DNA of 64,000 nucleotides from JBBAGC01 sp964491265 (lineage in GTDB: Bacteria; Spirochaetota; UBA4802; UBA5550), in NCBI GenBank assembly GCA_964491265.1, contig CAZBFP010000009.1:68945-132944 (forward strand). Direction: 5' to 3'. A program made the position numbers and the translations under genes. The stretch's first letter is position 1; every line of letters starts with the position of its first letter. The notes beneath the pieces were generated by a model. The model made no database searches. It was given only the letters and a program-made list of their open reading frames with translations, and was not told where the DNA came from. This document shows, piece after piece, positions 35,220-44,451 of the stretch.

Positions 35220-36643
35220 AATTTTCAACACTGAAATATATTCTTATTCTTATCACCGGAATAATTATTTCAGGCACCCCCCTCTATGCAGATACAGAAA
35301 GCAGTGATGATTTTGACAGCTTCGGATCATTCACGGAAGAAAAGGCTTCATTTAATATAAAATTCTACACTGAATACAGGGGACTCATCTCAACATACAG
35401 AGAGCAGGACCTGGAAGACATTTATAAAAAGCATGAACTTAAAACAAACATAAATTTTAAATACGGGCTGCCCAATTTCTACATACAGGGTGATTCAAAT
35501 ATATTTCTACTCCCCGGATTTATCTCTGAAGATTTAAGCAGTGAATATAAATACAGCAATGATTTTTCCTTTAAACGAAACGGCACATTAATTTCTGAGT
35601 ACGCGGAAATCGATTTCAGGGAATTATATATTAATTACGATAAAGGAATCTGGAGATTCCGTGCCGGAAACCAGGTGCATCACTGGGGAACAGCTGATGC
35701 AATAAAGCCCACATCATATTTTAATCCCTTTGATCTGAGGGAGCTCCTCTTTAAAGATGAAGACACTGAGCTTACAATGGGTGTGCCTTCGATTTCTGTA
35801 TTGGCATTTATAGGGAGCGATTCCCTGGAACTGGTTATAGTCCCTCTGCATACACCATCGAGAGTTCCGTTAACAGGAACATACTGGGGCCTTAATCATA
35901 GAGAGGGGCCATTCCCTGTAATCATTGATGAAGAGAAGGCTATCAGACCCGGAATTGACGGCGCAGGTGCGGGGATAAAATATTACAGAAACATAAAAAA
36001 CTTCGACACCCATTTAAGCCTCTATCGCGGCCCGGATAAGGAATCGCTCTTTTGCCCGGTAAGTACAGTATCAGATCCTGATGAACCTGTATCTATACTT
36101 GTTGAGCCTCATTTCAATACAGTAACAATGGCAGGGATTGCCCTTTCCAACACATATGAAAGATTCATATTCCAGTTTGAGGGTGTCTACTCTCCGGATA
36201 AAAGAGGTGTGGTTGACACAGAAATTGACTCTGCGGAAATAGAAAGCCTTCTCCCCTTTGATACTGAGAAGAGCCATTACTTTGCCTGGTCTGCAGGATT
36301 CAATTACTTCCTCCCCTTTTCACCAAGCAAGGAGGGGATGCTCACAGCTGAATGGAGCAGGTCACACCTGCTGAATGACAAGCTGATGAAACCTTTTTTA
36401 TCTGATGTAATTACAATAAGATTAAATGAAAAATTTTTTCAGGGAAAACTTGAAACATCTCTTACAGCCATGCTTATCAGGTCTGTTTCACTTTACGCTG
36501 TAACACCTGCTCTTGAATACAGATTCAGCGATTTCATTTCATGTGAACTCACATATGCTTATATTAAAGGGAGCAGGGGGAATTATTACTCAGGCTACAG
36601 GGATAATGACTTTATTGAATGGAGGGTCCGTTATGAATATTAA
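35216..36643 (+). CDS. Outer-membrane beta-barrel protein (DUF1302-like)
   Basis: A 475-residue protein with a signal peptide cut near LYADTESS. It has many alternating beta strands (FYTEYRGLISTYR, FREELYINY-like pattern, WRFRAGNQVHHWGTADAIKP) and a C-terminal aromatic strand (NDFIEWRVRYEY) typical of outer-membrane barrels. The RAGNQVxHWGxAD segment with the later NPFDLREL is characteristic of DUF1302-type barrels, often encoded beside MMPL/RND pumps and LolA-like proteins. It presumably provides the outer-membrane step. It starts inside the TetR stop codon and overlaps the lipoprotein start, so the operon is translationally coupled. Confidence 0.72.
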   Translation: MKFSTLKYILILITGIIISGTPLYADTESSDDFDSFGSFTEEKASFNIKFYTEYRGLISTYREQDLEDIYKKHELKTNINFKYGLPNFYIQGDSNIFLLPGFISEDLSSEYKYSNDFSFKRNGTLISEYAEIDFRELYINYDKGIWRFRAGNQVHHWGTADAIKPTSYFNPFDLRELLFKDEDTELTMGVPSISVLAFIGSDSLELVIVPLHTPSRVPLTGTYWGLNHREGPFPVIIDEEKAIRPGIDGAGAGIKYYRNIKNFDTHLSLYRGPDKESLFCPVSTVSDPDEPVSILVEPHFNTVTMAGIALSNTYERFIFQFEGVYSPDKRGVVDTEIDSAEIESLLPFDTEKSHYFAWSAGFNYFLPFSPSKEGMLTAEWSRSHLLNDKLMKPFLSDVITIRLNEKFFQGKLETSLTAMLIRSVSLYAVTPALEYRFSDFISCELTYAYIKGSRGNYYSGYRDNDFIEWRVRYEY

Positions 36644-38399
36644 AGATATATTAAAAGTACTTCTTCTACCCTTTATATTCTTAACCCTCATCTCCTGCGG
36701 AGCGGAGATTATTGATGACTCTCTAATCTCAGGAAGCATTTCCATGTCAGATGAATACGCTGCATTAAAACGCGGGCCTGTTTTCATTGCTGTATCTGAA
36801 ACCGATGACATCGAGCTTATAGAGAATGACCCTTCTCAGCATATTGCTGCGATCTTTGAAGCAGATCTGAGCAGAGGCACTTTTTCAATAGACCTGAAAG
36901 ATTCAGGCATAAACACGGGGGATGAGGTTTTCCTTTTTGCATTTGCTGATAATGACTATTCCGGGGGAATTCCAAATCCAACAACCGGGGATATTGTGGG
37001 CCTCTATATTAACAGTTCAAGTTTAAGCACCAGATACAGGGTCGGCTCATCAGTTTCACCTGACATTATACTTAACAGATACCATTACGGCCACGACACA
37101 CAGGTTGTGGGCCTCATAGATTCTAACGAAGCGGGTGATGTAATTCTTATTGCATATGCAGGGGATTTCAGCTCAACAGACTTCTCTGCAATAGATGTTG
37201 ATTCAATTATCGGGTATAAAAAAATTTCTAAACCTGCCAACCCTGTTACATTTTCACTACGTATAATGCCCTACGGATTTGATACACCTGTAAGCGGAGT
37301 ATATGTAATCGCGCTTCTGGATAAAAACAGAAACGGTATCCCCGATGACGGGGACATGATAGGCTTTGCATCTGAATCCTCAGAATCATCATTCCCTGTG
37401 GCAATCACAATTGATGAGGGTATAACCTCCTGCGGAACAATAAAATTCCGCATACCAGTATACACCGAACCTGATGACGGTCAGCCCCCTTTAAGAATCG
37501 CCGGAGCCTTTACCGCACCTGAAGGATATGAAAGCAGTGATAAACCAGTATTTATAATAGCAGCAAAGGGCTCTGACCCCAATGAGGTTTTTGAAAATAT
37601 CAAAACACTTAATACAGAAGAGTTTGCCTTTATAAAAGTTGATACAGGCGCCACTGAATTTGACCTTAACCTGCCGAGAAACAAATTCACCGCAGATGAT
37701 GAAATTTTTCTCTTTGCTCTATGGGATAAAGACTACACAGGGGGGCTCCCCAATGCCACAGAGGGGGACATGCTGGGAATTCTGCAGAATAAGGATAATT
37801 TCTCTTATACTGTAAAACTGCAGGAGTTTGAAAATATACTTACACCCGACGATTCAGGGGGATATAATTTCAATGTAGATGGAGGCTATTCCTTCAATAT
37901 TGACAGAAACTTCTATTCCCACAATGCGGCACTCAGGGTAAATATCTGGAAAGGCGACCTGTCTGAAGATGACTTTATAGATGGTGCAGAAATAATTCTT
38001 ATCGCTTTTTATGAAACTCAAAAACCATTTTTCCTGAACGCTCAAACATTCTGGAACAATTATGAGATTGATATGGATAAAATAATTGCGACTAAACGCA
38101 TAACCCTTAATCGTGATTCCACTGATCCTGACTTTTCTATAAGCTATCGTATGACGCTCATGCCTGCAATTCATAAAAATATACCTGTTCTTAACGGCAG
38201 CGACATCAACATTAACGACATTTATGTCTTTGCGATTCTCGACAAAAATAACAATGGAACTCCTGATACTGGAGAGAATATCGGATATTACTGGTATTCT
38301 CTCCTGGGAAGTTATCTTCCCGAAAAACTTCCAACTCCTATAAATGACGGATTATATATTTTAAACAAAAGCATAAGATTTTCTAACCAGACATATTAG
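36633..38399 (+). CDS. Lipoprotein with internal tandem duplication and Asp-rich loops
   Basis: A 588-residue protein from ATG 36633, preceded by GGAGG and overlapping the barrel stop by 11 bp. The lipobox FLTLISC gives a lipid-anchored Cys22. The mature part is two repeats of an A-B unit. Unit A ends in a loop of type FADNDYSGGIPNPTTGD (second copy LWDKDYTGGLPNATEGD). Unit B ends in LLDKNRNGIPDDGD (second copy ILDKNNNGTPDTGE). The DxNxNGxPD loops resemble calcium-binding loops of EF-hand or thrombospondin type. It may be a periplasmic or surface adaptor of the pump. No family name is known to me. Confidence 0.7.
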   Translation: MNIKDILKVLLLPFIFLTLISCGAEIIDDSLISGSISMSDEYAALKRGPVFIAVSETDDIELIENDPSQHIAAIFEADLSRGTFSIDLKDSGINTGDEVFLFAFADNDYSGGIPNPTTGDIVGLYINSSSLSTRYRVGSSVSPDIILNRYHYGHDTQVVGLIDSNEAGDVILIAYAGDFSSTDFSAIDVDSIIGYKKISKPANPVTFSLRIMPYGFDTPVSGVYVIALLDKNRNGIPDDGDMIGFASESSESSFPVAITIDEGITSCGTIKFRIPVYTEPDDGQPPLRIAGAFTAPEGYESSDKPVFIIAAKGSDPNEVFENIKTLNTEEFAFIKVDTGATEFDLNLPRNKFTADDEIFLFALWDKDYTGGLPNATEGDMLGILQNKDNFSYTVKLQEFENILTPDDSGGYNFNVDGGYSFNIDRNFYSHNAALRVNIWKGDLSEDDFIDGAEIILIAFYETQKPFFLNAQTFWNNYEIDMDKIIATKRITLNRDSTDPDFSISYRMTLMPAIHKNIPVLNGSDININDIYVFAILDKNNNGTPDTGENIGYYWYSLLGSYLPEKLPTPINDGLYILNKSIRFSNQTY

Positions 38400-38428
38400 C
38401 AGCATAATATTAAGAGGAAGTAATAAAA

Positions 38429-41092
38429 ATGGAAAAATACATAGACCTGATAATGAGAAACCCGAAAAGAGCTATAGCTTTTATTATTCTCATTACAGCA
38501 ATCCTGGGGAGCGGACTCCCTAAAATCGAATTTGAAAGCTCCCTTGATTCAATAATGCCTAAAAAGGATGAGCAGTACATCCTCAATGAGGAGGTAAAGA
38601 AAGTTCACGGCAATAACGGGAAATTTATTATTATAGCTGCTTCAGCTGAAGATATGATGACCCCGGGAATTTTAGCATCTGTGGAAAAGCTCCATCAGGA
38701 TATTGAGGAGTATCGCAACTTTGACCAGTACAAAGAGGAGGGGCGGATTGAAATACTTAAAAATGCATCAGCTTCAGGAGATCTTACCACCGATAAACTT
38801 ATGTCGGAATTTTCTGATGATCCGGTATTTCAAAGATATCTTTCCAGAGTCTTTACGGCTGAGGGTATTGAATCAGATATTATTCCACAGAGAAAACTGA
38901 AATCTATTATAAAAAAAGCTGAATCCTCTCTTGAAGTAAAGAAAGGGAGAATTATAGATCTTATTGTATCCCCCTACGATATTGAGGATCTTCGGGGTGA
39001 GGATAATACACTCATAAGCTATGATCTGATTAAACGGGATGACTATGGTAAACGAATAGTCCCTTCAACTAATGAGGAGATCGCTTTATTTGAGGGGAAT
39101 CTGAAGAACAATCGGGCCTTTGAAAAGGGGATATACTTTAGAGACAAAGAGACAGGAAAAATTACAGACTTCGGAATAATGGTGCGGCTCAGGGATTCAT
39201 TTGTATATGACCCCATAGTCAGGGAGATGCACCAGGTCGCTGGCGGTTACCAGGATGAAATTAAAATAACACTCCAGGGTATACCTGTAATATACCAGGA
39301 GATAAATGAGTATATGAAAAACGACCTGAAGCGCTTTCTCCCCCTGGTCTTTCTTGTAGTAATGCTGATTTTTTATTTTAACTTCAGGTCTCTCCGGGGG
39401 GTTGTATTGCCATTTGCCACACTGGCCCTTGCTGACATCTGGATAGTGGGACTCATGGGCCACCTGGGATTTAAACTCACTGTTGTGGGTATATCACTCC
39501 CACCCCTCATGATTGCAGTTGGGAGCTCCTACTCCATTCATATACTCAACCAGTATTATAATGAGTTCCAGGGCCCTGAAGGGGGGAACCATCTTAAAAG
39601 AATCAAATCAGCAATGTCCCATATATCACTCACAGTTACACTGGCAGGTGTTACCACATTCTTCGGTTTCTTTATGCTCATAGTAAACCAGGTCTCCTCA
39701 GTGAGGGAGATGGGGATCTTCTCCGCAATCGGTGTTCTCTTTGCAGTATTCATCTCCATAACCATGATACCGGCGGTTCTCACACTCCTGAGCCATGAAG
39801 AAGCAGACAAAGCAGTAAGAATAAATGAAAAAAACGGGCCTGTTGACGCTCTTATAGCTGTCTTCTCTAAATGGGTAACCAGCCATAGCAGGATCACTCT
39901 GGCCATACTGGGGATTATATTTGTTTTTTCAGCTGCAGGGCTTACCAGAATAATTGTGGAAACCTCTGTTTTTGCCTATTTCAAGAGTGACGATTATATC
40001 ATTACAAGTTCAAAAGTAATTGGTGAAAAATTCGGCGGATCATACGGCCTTAATATAATTATAGATTCACATAAAGATAACGGGATCAAGGATCCGGAAA
40101 TATTAAGATTTATCGAAGAGTTCAGAATCTGGCTTGAGGCGGATGAAAACATTGACCTGAACATAGGGAGAACTGATGCCATAACCGATTTTATTAAAAC
40201 CATGCATCTGGCAATGCACGACAATGATTTTACCTACTACACAATACCTGATAAAAAAATTGATGTGGAGAGCTACATATCAGTTTATCCGGGGAGGGAT
40301 GACAGCGACAGCGGACTGGCTGATGATTTTGAATCCTATGTGGACAGAAATTTCCGGAGTACCAATATTCTTGCAAGGATCTGGGAGAAGGAGGGGGAAC
40401 TGATAAGCTCCGGCATAATGAACCGGATTAATAATAAAATCAGCGCCTACCTTGATGAGAACCTCCCTGAAGGATACACATATAAAACAGCGGGTGAGCC
40501 TAAAATAATAGTGCGCCTCTCTGAATATGTGGTTAATGGACAGGTAATGAGTCTCGCCTTCAGCCTTGCAGCTGTTGCTTTAATTGTATTTCTACTTTTT
40601 AAAAATATGACTGCAGCGCTGATTTCCCTTATTCCTATAAGCGCGGCAGTTCTGTTTAACTTCGGAATAATGGGGTGGCTGGGGATAAGGCTTGATCTTG
40701 CCACAGCAATTATTGCATCAATCACTATTGGTATAGGGATTGATGATACCATTCACTTCCTTAATACCTACAGGTATAACAGGTCCATAGGCCTCAATCA
40801 GAATGAAGCCGTAGAAACTACACTTAAAACCGCAGGGAGAGCGATTATCTACACCTCCCTTGCACTGGCTCTCGGCTTTCTTGTGCTGGTTATATCCAGT
40901 TTTAAGCCTATTATATATTTTGCACTCCTCATTGCCGGGACAATGATTTCTGCAACTGCAGGCGCGCTCATATTTCTCCCTGCAGTAATACTGGCATTTA
41001 ACCTGGATCTCTCACCTGCAAAGGGGGATTCCAGATTCTGGAAATACTTCGATCTTTCCAGAATATTTAAATTTAGCAGCGAAGAAGAGTAG
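38429..41092 (+). CDS. MMPL/RND-superfamily exporter
   Basis: An 887-residue inner-membrane transporter with two-fold internal symmetry. Each half has one N-terminal helix, a large periplasmic loop (about 35-270 and 510-690) and five further membrane helices. Typical elements are GIPVIYQEINEYMKNDLKR before TM2, GSSYSIHILNQYYNEF, and GIGIDDTIHFLNTYRYN in the second half; the Asp pairs are those used for proton coupling in MMPL pumps. Substrates in this family are often lipids, hopanoids or fatty-acid derivatives. With a barrel, a lipoprotein and a LolA-like protein in the same operon, it fits envelope-spanning lipid transport. Confidence 0.88.
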   Translation: MEKYIDLIMRNPKRAIAFIILITAILGSGLPKIEFESSLDSIMPKKDEQYILNEEVKKVHGNNGKFIIIAASAEDMMTPGILASVEKLHQDIEEYRNFDQYKEEGRIEILKNASASGDLTTDKLMSEFSDDPVFQRYLSRVFTAEGIESDIIPQRKLKSIIKKAESSLEVKKGRIIDLIVSPYDIEDLRGEDNTLISYDLIKRDDYGKRIVPSTNEEIALFEGNLKNNRAFEKGIYFRDKETGKITDFGIMVRLRDSFVYDPIVREMHQVAGGYQDEIKITLQGIPVIYQEINEYMKNDLKRFLPLVFLVVMLIFYFNFRSLRGVVLPFATLALADIWIVGLMGHLGFKLTVVGISLPPLMIAVGSSYSIHILNQYYNEFQGPEGGNHLKRIKSAMSHISLTVTLAGVTTFFGFFMLIVNQVSSVREMGIFSAIGVLFAVFISITMIPAVLTLLSHEEADKAVRINEKNGPVDALIAVFSKWVTSHSRITLAILGIIFVFSAAGLTRIIVETSVFAYFKSDDYIITSSKVIGEKFGGSYGLNIIIDSHKDNGIKDPEILRFIEEFRIWLEADENIDLNIGRTDAITDFIKTMHLAMHDNDFTYYTIPDKKIDVESYISVYPGRDDSDSGLADDFESYVDRNFRSTNILARIWEKEGELISSGIMNRINNKISAYLDENLPEGYTYKTAGEPKIIVRLSEYVVNGQVMSLAFSLAAVALIVFLLFKNMTAALISLIPISAAVLFNFGIMGWLGIRLDLATAIIASITIGIGIDDTIHFLNTYRYNRSIGLNQNEAVETTLKTAGRAIIYTSLALALGFLVLVISSFKPIIYFALLIAGTMISATAGALIFLPAVILAFNLDLSPAKGDSRFWKYFDLSRIFKFSSEEE

Positions 41093-41099
41093 ATTATTT

Positions 41100-41220
41100 C
41101 AATGCGAATTTCTAAACTTTTATTTGAAATAAAATGCTCTAATATTCCCGCCGCCTTAGGCGGCGGGGAAAATGTAAACAGCATAATTAAACTAAAAGAT
41201 TTTTTCAGGAATAATTAGTG
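41100..41220. repeat. 121-bp palindromic hairpin repeat (copy 3)
   Basis: Inverse orientation to copy 1. The central perfect stem is CCCGCCGCC-TTA-GGCGGCGGG. It sits between the pump gene and the LolA-like gene, inside the operon, ending about 30 bp before the start codon. It may act as a mRNA stabiliser or attenuator. Confidence 0.85.
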
Positions 41221-41250
41221 AACTTATTTAAAAAATTTTCGGAGGACACC

Positions 41251-42018
41251 ATGTTAAGAAAAATTACTATCACACTTTTAACTGTTATTGCATTTTCCAT
41301 GTCTCTTTACGCGCAGACAGCACTTGAAATAATGACAAAGAGCGACAACCTGCCCCAGCCTCAAAACGCCAGATCAAAGGCTGATATGCATGTGGAAAAG
41401 AGCGGGCAGGTGGATAAAAAGTTAATTGAAATAATGGCTATAAAGGACGGAAAGAATGAAAAGGTTCTGGCTACGATTAAGGAGGAACCTTCAGGGGATA
41501 TAACAAAAATTCTTACACACACAAACAGAGGGAATGACGATTTGCAGTGGCTCAAAATGCCCAATGGCAGGGTAAAGCGTATAACCACAGCAGACAGAAG
41601 CGGAGCTTTTGTAAACTCCCACCTTTTCTATGAGGATTTAAGATCGCGTGACATCAATGATTATAATTACAGGCTTATTGGAGAGGAGAAGGTTGAGTCT
41701 CATGACTGCTACAGAATTGAGGCAACACCAAAGCCGGGGAAAAGCATTTATAACAAGGCGGTATTTTTTGTTATAAAATCGGGTCAGTTCCAGTACTTTA
41801 TAATAAGGGCGGACATTTTTTTTGACGGCTACCTTTACAAGCGCCTTATAAACTATGACATCAAAATGGTTGATGGCATTATCACACCCTACAGGGCTGT
41901 AATGTACAGGATACACAGAAACGGGGAGACCCTTGGAAATACAGAAATTAAAATCAAGGCCATACAGTATAATAACCCTGCTGTCACTGATGCACTTTTT
42001 AATCAGGGACGACTATAA
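41251..42018 (+). CDS. LolA-like outer-membrane lipoprotein-sorting protein
   Basis: A 255-residue exported protein. ATG 41251 with CGGAGGA 3 bp upstream is chosen over the GTG at 41218. The signal peptide ends near SMSLYAQ. The mature domain has the LolA/LppX-like fold pattern seen in MMPL operons: DDLQWLKMPNGRVKRI, then RSGAFVNSHLFYEDL and DYNYRLIGEEKVESHDCYRI. YLYKRLINYDIKMVDGIITP follows near the end. These proteins (PF17131-type) carry a lipid in a half-barrel. Last gene of the TetR operon. Confidence 0.82.
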   Translation: MLRKITITLLTVIAFSMSLYAQTALEIMTKSDNLPQPQNARSKADMHVEKSGQVDKKLIEIMAIKDGKNEKVLATIKEEPSGDITKILTHTNRGNDDLQWLKMPNGRVKRITTADRSGAFVNSHLFYEDLRSRDINDYNYRLIGEEKVESHDCYRIEATPKPGKSIYNKAVFFVIKSGQFQYFIIRADIFFDGYLYKRLINYDIKMVDGIITPYRAVMYRIHRNGETLGNTEIKIKAIQYNNPAVTDALFNQGRL

Positions 42019-42021
42019 GGC

Positions 42022-42552
42022 CTATCTGCCATCCTCTTCTATAAGTCTTTCCAGGAGTATAATTTTAAGCTCCTCCAGCCTCTCCAATGGAACATCTTCA
42101 GGATCTCTGTAATCAGCGCAGAGCTCCTGAAGGGTTTCAATATCATTAATAAGGAGGCTGTAATAGTACCAGTCTTTCATTAAGCCGGCAGCAAAGAGCA
42201 CCTCCTCATCAGAAAGTGTATCCCAGGCTGTGCAGTAAAAATTTGAGCATGTACCTTTGAAGAATGACCCGGTCTCTCCACTTAATTCAGTATCTCTGTA
42301 GATGAGACACCCTATTTCGGTGAATTCCCCTTCTGTTACAGCAACGTGAGGACACTGCATGGCGTCTGGAAATATTTTCTCTTCAGAAAGAGATTCAGGA
42401 TGCCTCAATGGGATTTCCGGCCCCTTCTCCCCTCTTGCAATGTAAAGATGCTCAAGCTCTTCAATGGAAAGCCTGTAATTATGGCTTCCGCAACATAGGG
42501 CGCAGGAAGCGCCCAGGCCGGGCCTGCACCTGTTTATTTTTCTGGAATTCAA
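42022..42552 (-). CDS. Cysteine-cluster protein, YkgJ-like
   Basis: A 176-residue soluble protein with cysteines in clusters. CRPGLGASCALCC lies near residues 9-21, QCPHV near 66, GCLIY near 81, and TCSNFYC near 101-107. This resembles the YkgJ-type (zinc/iron-chelating) domain with a C-x-CC start and later Cys-Cys pairs, although the spacing is not the usual one. The C-terminal part is helical and acidic (LQELCADYRDPEDVPLERLE). The function of the family is unknown; metal binding is probable. It ends 3 bp after the convergent LolA-like gene. Confidence 0.55.
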   Translation of the reverse strand: MNSRKINRCRPGLGASCALCCGSHNYRLSIEELEHLYIARGEKGPEIPLRHPESLSEEKIFPDAMQCPHVAVTEGEFTEIGCLIYRDTELSGETGSFFKGTCSNFYCTAWDTLSDEEVLFAAGLMKDWYYYSLLINDIETLQELCADYRDPEDVPLERLEELKIILLERLIEEDGR

Positions 42553-42913
42553 TTCACTGCCGCCTTAAATCTTAAGATCATGTCTGCCCTTTTATAATCT
42601 TATATCAGGTAAAACAGGTTTAAATCTGTTTATTAAGGAGTCAATCAGAATTAAAAATAATTAGGTTTTGAATAATCATCCTGTATCATTGATTTATTTT
42701 CCTATTTTAATTAAATTCAATATATAATCTGGTGCATATATTATTGCGCCATCATATAAAATGAAAGAGTTTAAATTATATAATTGTATAAATGTTAATC
42801 CTTTAACCTTTATTTTAAATAAAAGGCTTTCATATCCCCGCCGCCGAAGGCGGCGGGGATATTGAATACATCATAATTATTGTAATTGGATACGATAAAA
42901 AAGGAGATCTATT
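42553..42913. other. AT-rich intergenic region upstream of garR
   Basis: About 360 bp separates the divergent cysteine-cluster gene from garR. It holds AT-rich DNA and one truncated hairpin repeat (42790-42886). I see no open frame of note and no RNA gene. The promoter for garR presumably lies inside or beside the repeat. Confidence 0.5.
42790..42886. repeat. Hairpin repeat, truncated copy 4
   Basis: The left arm and a perfect CCCCGCCGCC-GAA-GGCGGCGGGG stem are intact. The right arm stops after ACATCATAATTATTGTAAT, short of the terminal AGGAATAATTACTG. It lies about 28 bp before the garR start. Confidence 0.8.
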
Positions 42914-43822
42914 ATGATTAAGAAAATAGGATTTATCGGTCTTGGGATAATGGGGAAACATATGGTTAAGAATCTCCTCAAGGGGGGTTACACTGTTGCG
43001 GTTTACGACATTGTAGAAACTGCTGTAGAAGATGGAGTAAAAGCAGGAGCCGTAAAAGCACAATCACCTGCAGATGCAGCAGCGCAGTCGGAAATGGTTA
43101 TTACCATGCTCCCCAATTCACCACATGTAAAGGAAGCAATACTTGGAAAGAATGGGGTGATTGAAGGGGCAAAACCGGGTACTCTCATAGTTGATATGAG
43201 TTCCATAGACCCCATGATAAGCAGGGAAATCGCCGCTGAACTGGCTGCAAAAAAAATTAATATGATGGATGCCCCTGTAAGCGGCGGGGAACCAAAGGCG
43301 ATTGACGGGACGCTCTCAATAATGGTGGGGGGCAGAAATGAGGATTTTGCTAAAGCTGAGCCTGTACTTAAAACCATGGGATCATCAGTGCAGCTGGTGG
43401 GTGAAACAGGTGCAGGAAATGTGACTAAGCTTGCAAATCAGATAATTGTTGCCCTTAATATAGCAGCAATGTCCGAAGCTATGGTGCTTGCTGCTAAAGC
43501 AGGTGTTGACCCGGAACTGGTTTATAAGGCTATACGGGGAGGCCTTGCCGGGAGTACAGTGCTTGACGCAAAGGCACCCATGGTTCTGAACCGGAACTTC
43601 AAACCGGGATTCAGGATTAATCTGCATATAAAGGACCTGGTAAATGTATTAAATGCCAGTCATGAACTGGGTGTTTCACTTCCCCTCACTGCAGCGGTAA
43701 TGGAAATTATGCAGGCTGTTAAAGCGGACGGTATGGGTGATGATGATCACAGCTCAATAGCAAGGTATTATGAGAAACTGGCCCATGTTGAAGCTGTTCC
43801 GGGGAAAAGCAGCAATAAATAA
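42914..43822 (+). CDS. garR: Tartronate semialdehyde reductase / 3-hydroxyisobutyrate dehydrogenase family
   Basis: A 302-residue beta-hydroxyacid dehydrogenase. The N-terminal Rossmann loop is GFIGLGIMGKHMVKNL, then LIVDMSSIDP, the substrate loop DAPVSGGEPKAIDG, and the catalytic Lys172 in GAGNVTKLANQ. Within the family, the GEPKA form of the substrate loop favours tartronate semialdehyde reductase (GarR/GlxR), which makes D-glycerate with NAD(P)H. 3-hydroxyisobutyrate or other short beta-hydroxyacids remain possible. The glycerate 2-kinase encoded at 21760 would complete a glyoxylate-to-glycolysis route. AAGGAGATC upstream supports ATG 42914. The tautomerase-like gene follows after 77 bp. 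Confidence 0.82.
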   Translation: MIKKIGFIGLGIMGKHMVKNLLKGGYTVAVYDIVETAVEDGVKAGAVKAQSPADAAAQSEMVITMLPNSPHVKEAILGKNGVIEGAKPGTLIVDMSSIDPMISREIAAELAAKKINMMDAPVSGGEPKAIDGTLSIMVGGRNEDFAKAEPVLKTMGSSVQLVGETGAGNVTKLANQIIVALNIAAMSEAMVLAAKAGVDPELVYKAIRGGLAGSTVLDAKAPMVLNRNFKPGFRINLHIKDLVNVLNASHELGVSLPLTAAVMEIMQAVKADGMGDDDHSSIARYYEKLAHVEAVPGKSSNK

Positions 43823-43899
43823 AAAGATTTACTTTATAAGAAATCTTATTGAAGGAGAAGACTTTTTCATTACACTCCAGATTCACAGGGGGGGGAAAC

Positions 43900-44355
43900 A
43901 TGCCCACTTATAATGTTTATGTAAAAGCTGATTCATTGAATGATGACCAGAAACAGAGGGCAGCGCAGGCTATCACCAGGGCACACAGTGATTCTACCGG
44001 CGCACCGGAGTTCTATGTTCAGGTAATTTTTCATGAAATTCTGGACAGCAACCGCTATGTAGGAGGTTACCGCTTTAACAGACATATGTGGATCCGGGGA
44101 GATGTAAGAGTGGGCAGAACTGCTGAACAGCGCAGAGAGTGGATGCTGAAAATGATTAAGAATGTAAGTGAATCAATAAACCGGGATATAAACTCAATCT
44201 GGATTGATCTCTGCGGTATTGAACCGGAAAGTATTCTTAAATATGGACAGGTTTTCCCTCCTGCTGGACAGGAGAAGGAGTGGCTGGAAAGTCTTCCTGA
44301 TGGAGCAAAAGAAATTATAAATGATCTTATTGACGGGAAAGGTAATTCAAATTAA
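43900..44355 (+). CDS. Tautomerase-superfamily protein, cis-CaaD-like, with altered active site
   Basis: A 151-residue protein starting MPTYNVYVK, so Pro1 is exposed after Met removal, as in the tautomerase superfamily. It aligns through its length with cis-3-chloroacrylic acid dehalogenase: ITRAH keeps His28, and the loop VRVGRTAEQRR keeps both arginines (70 and 73 in that enzyme). ILKYGQVFPPAGQEKEW matches the C-terminal region. The positions of Tyr103 and Glu114 are Asp and Lys here (IWIDLCG and ILKYG), so hydratase or dehalogenase activity is doubtful. ATG 43900 is chosen over an upstream TTG, with a long G-run as ribosome-binding site. It lies in the same direction as garR. Confidence 0.75.
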   Translation: MPTYNVYVKADSLNDDQKQRAAQAITRAHSDSTGAPEFYVQVIFHEILDSNRYVGGYRFNRHMWIRGDVRVGRTAEQRREWMLKMIKNVSESINRDINSIWIDLCGIEPESILKYGQVFPPAGQEKEWLESLPDGAKEIINDLIDGKGNSN

Positions 44356-44374
44356 AAAAATGATTATCCTTAAA

Positions 44375-44400
44375 AAATGCCCCCGATAAAGGGGGCATTT
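44375..44400. terminator. Bidirectional intrinsic terminator
   Basis: AAATGCCCCC-GATAAA-GGGGGCATTT: a 10-bp stem with A and T runs on both sides, between the convergent tautomerase and pstS genes. Confidence 0.8.
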
Positions 44401-44451
44401 GAAGGAGAGTATGTTTAAAAAAAAGGTAGATAGCTTTGTTCCTAACGTTTT

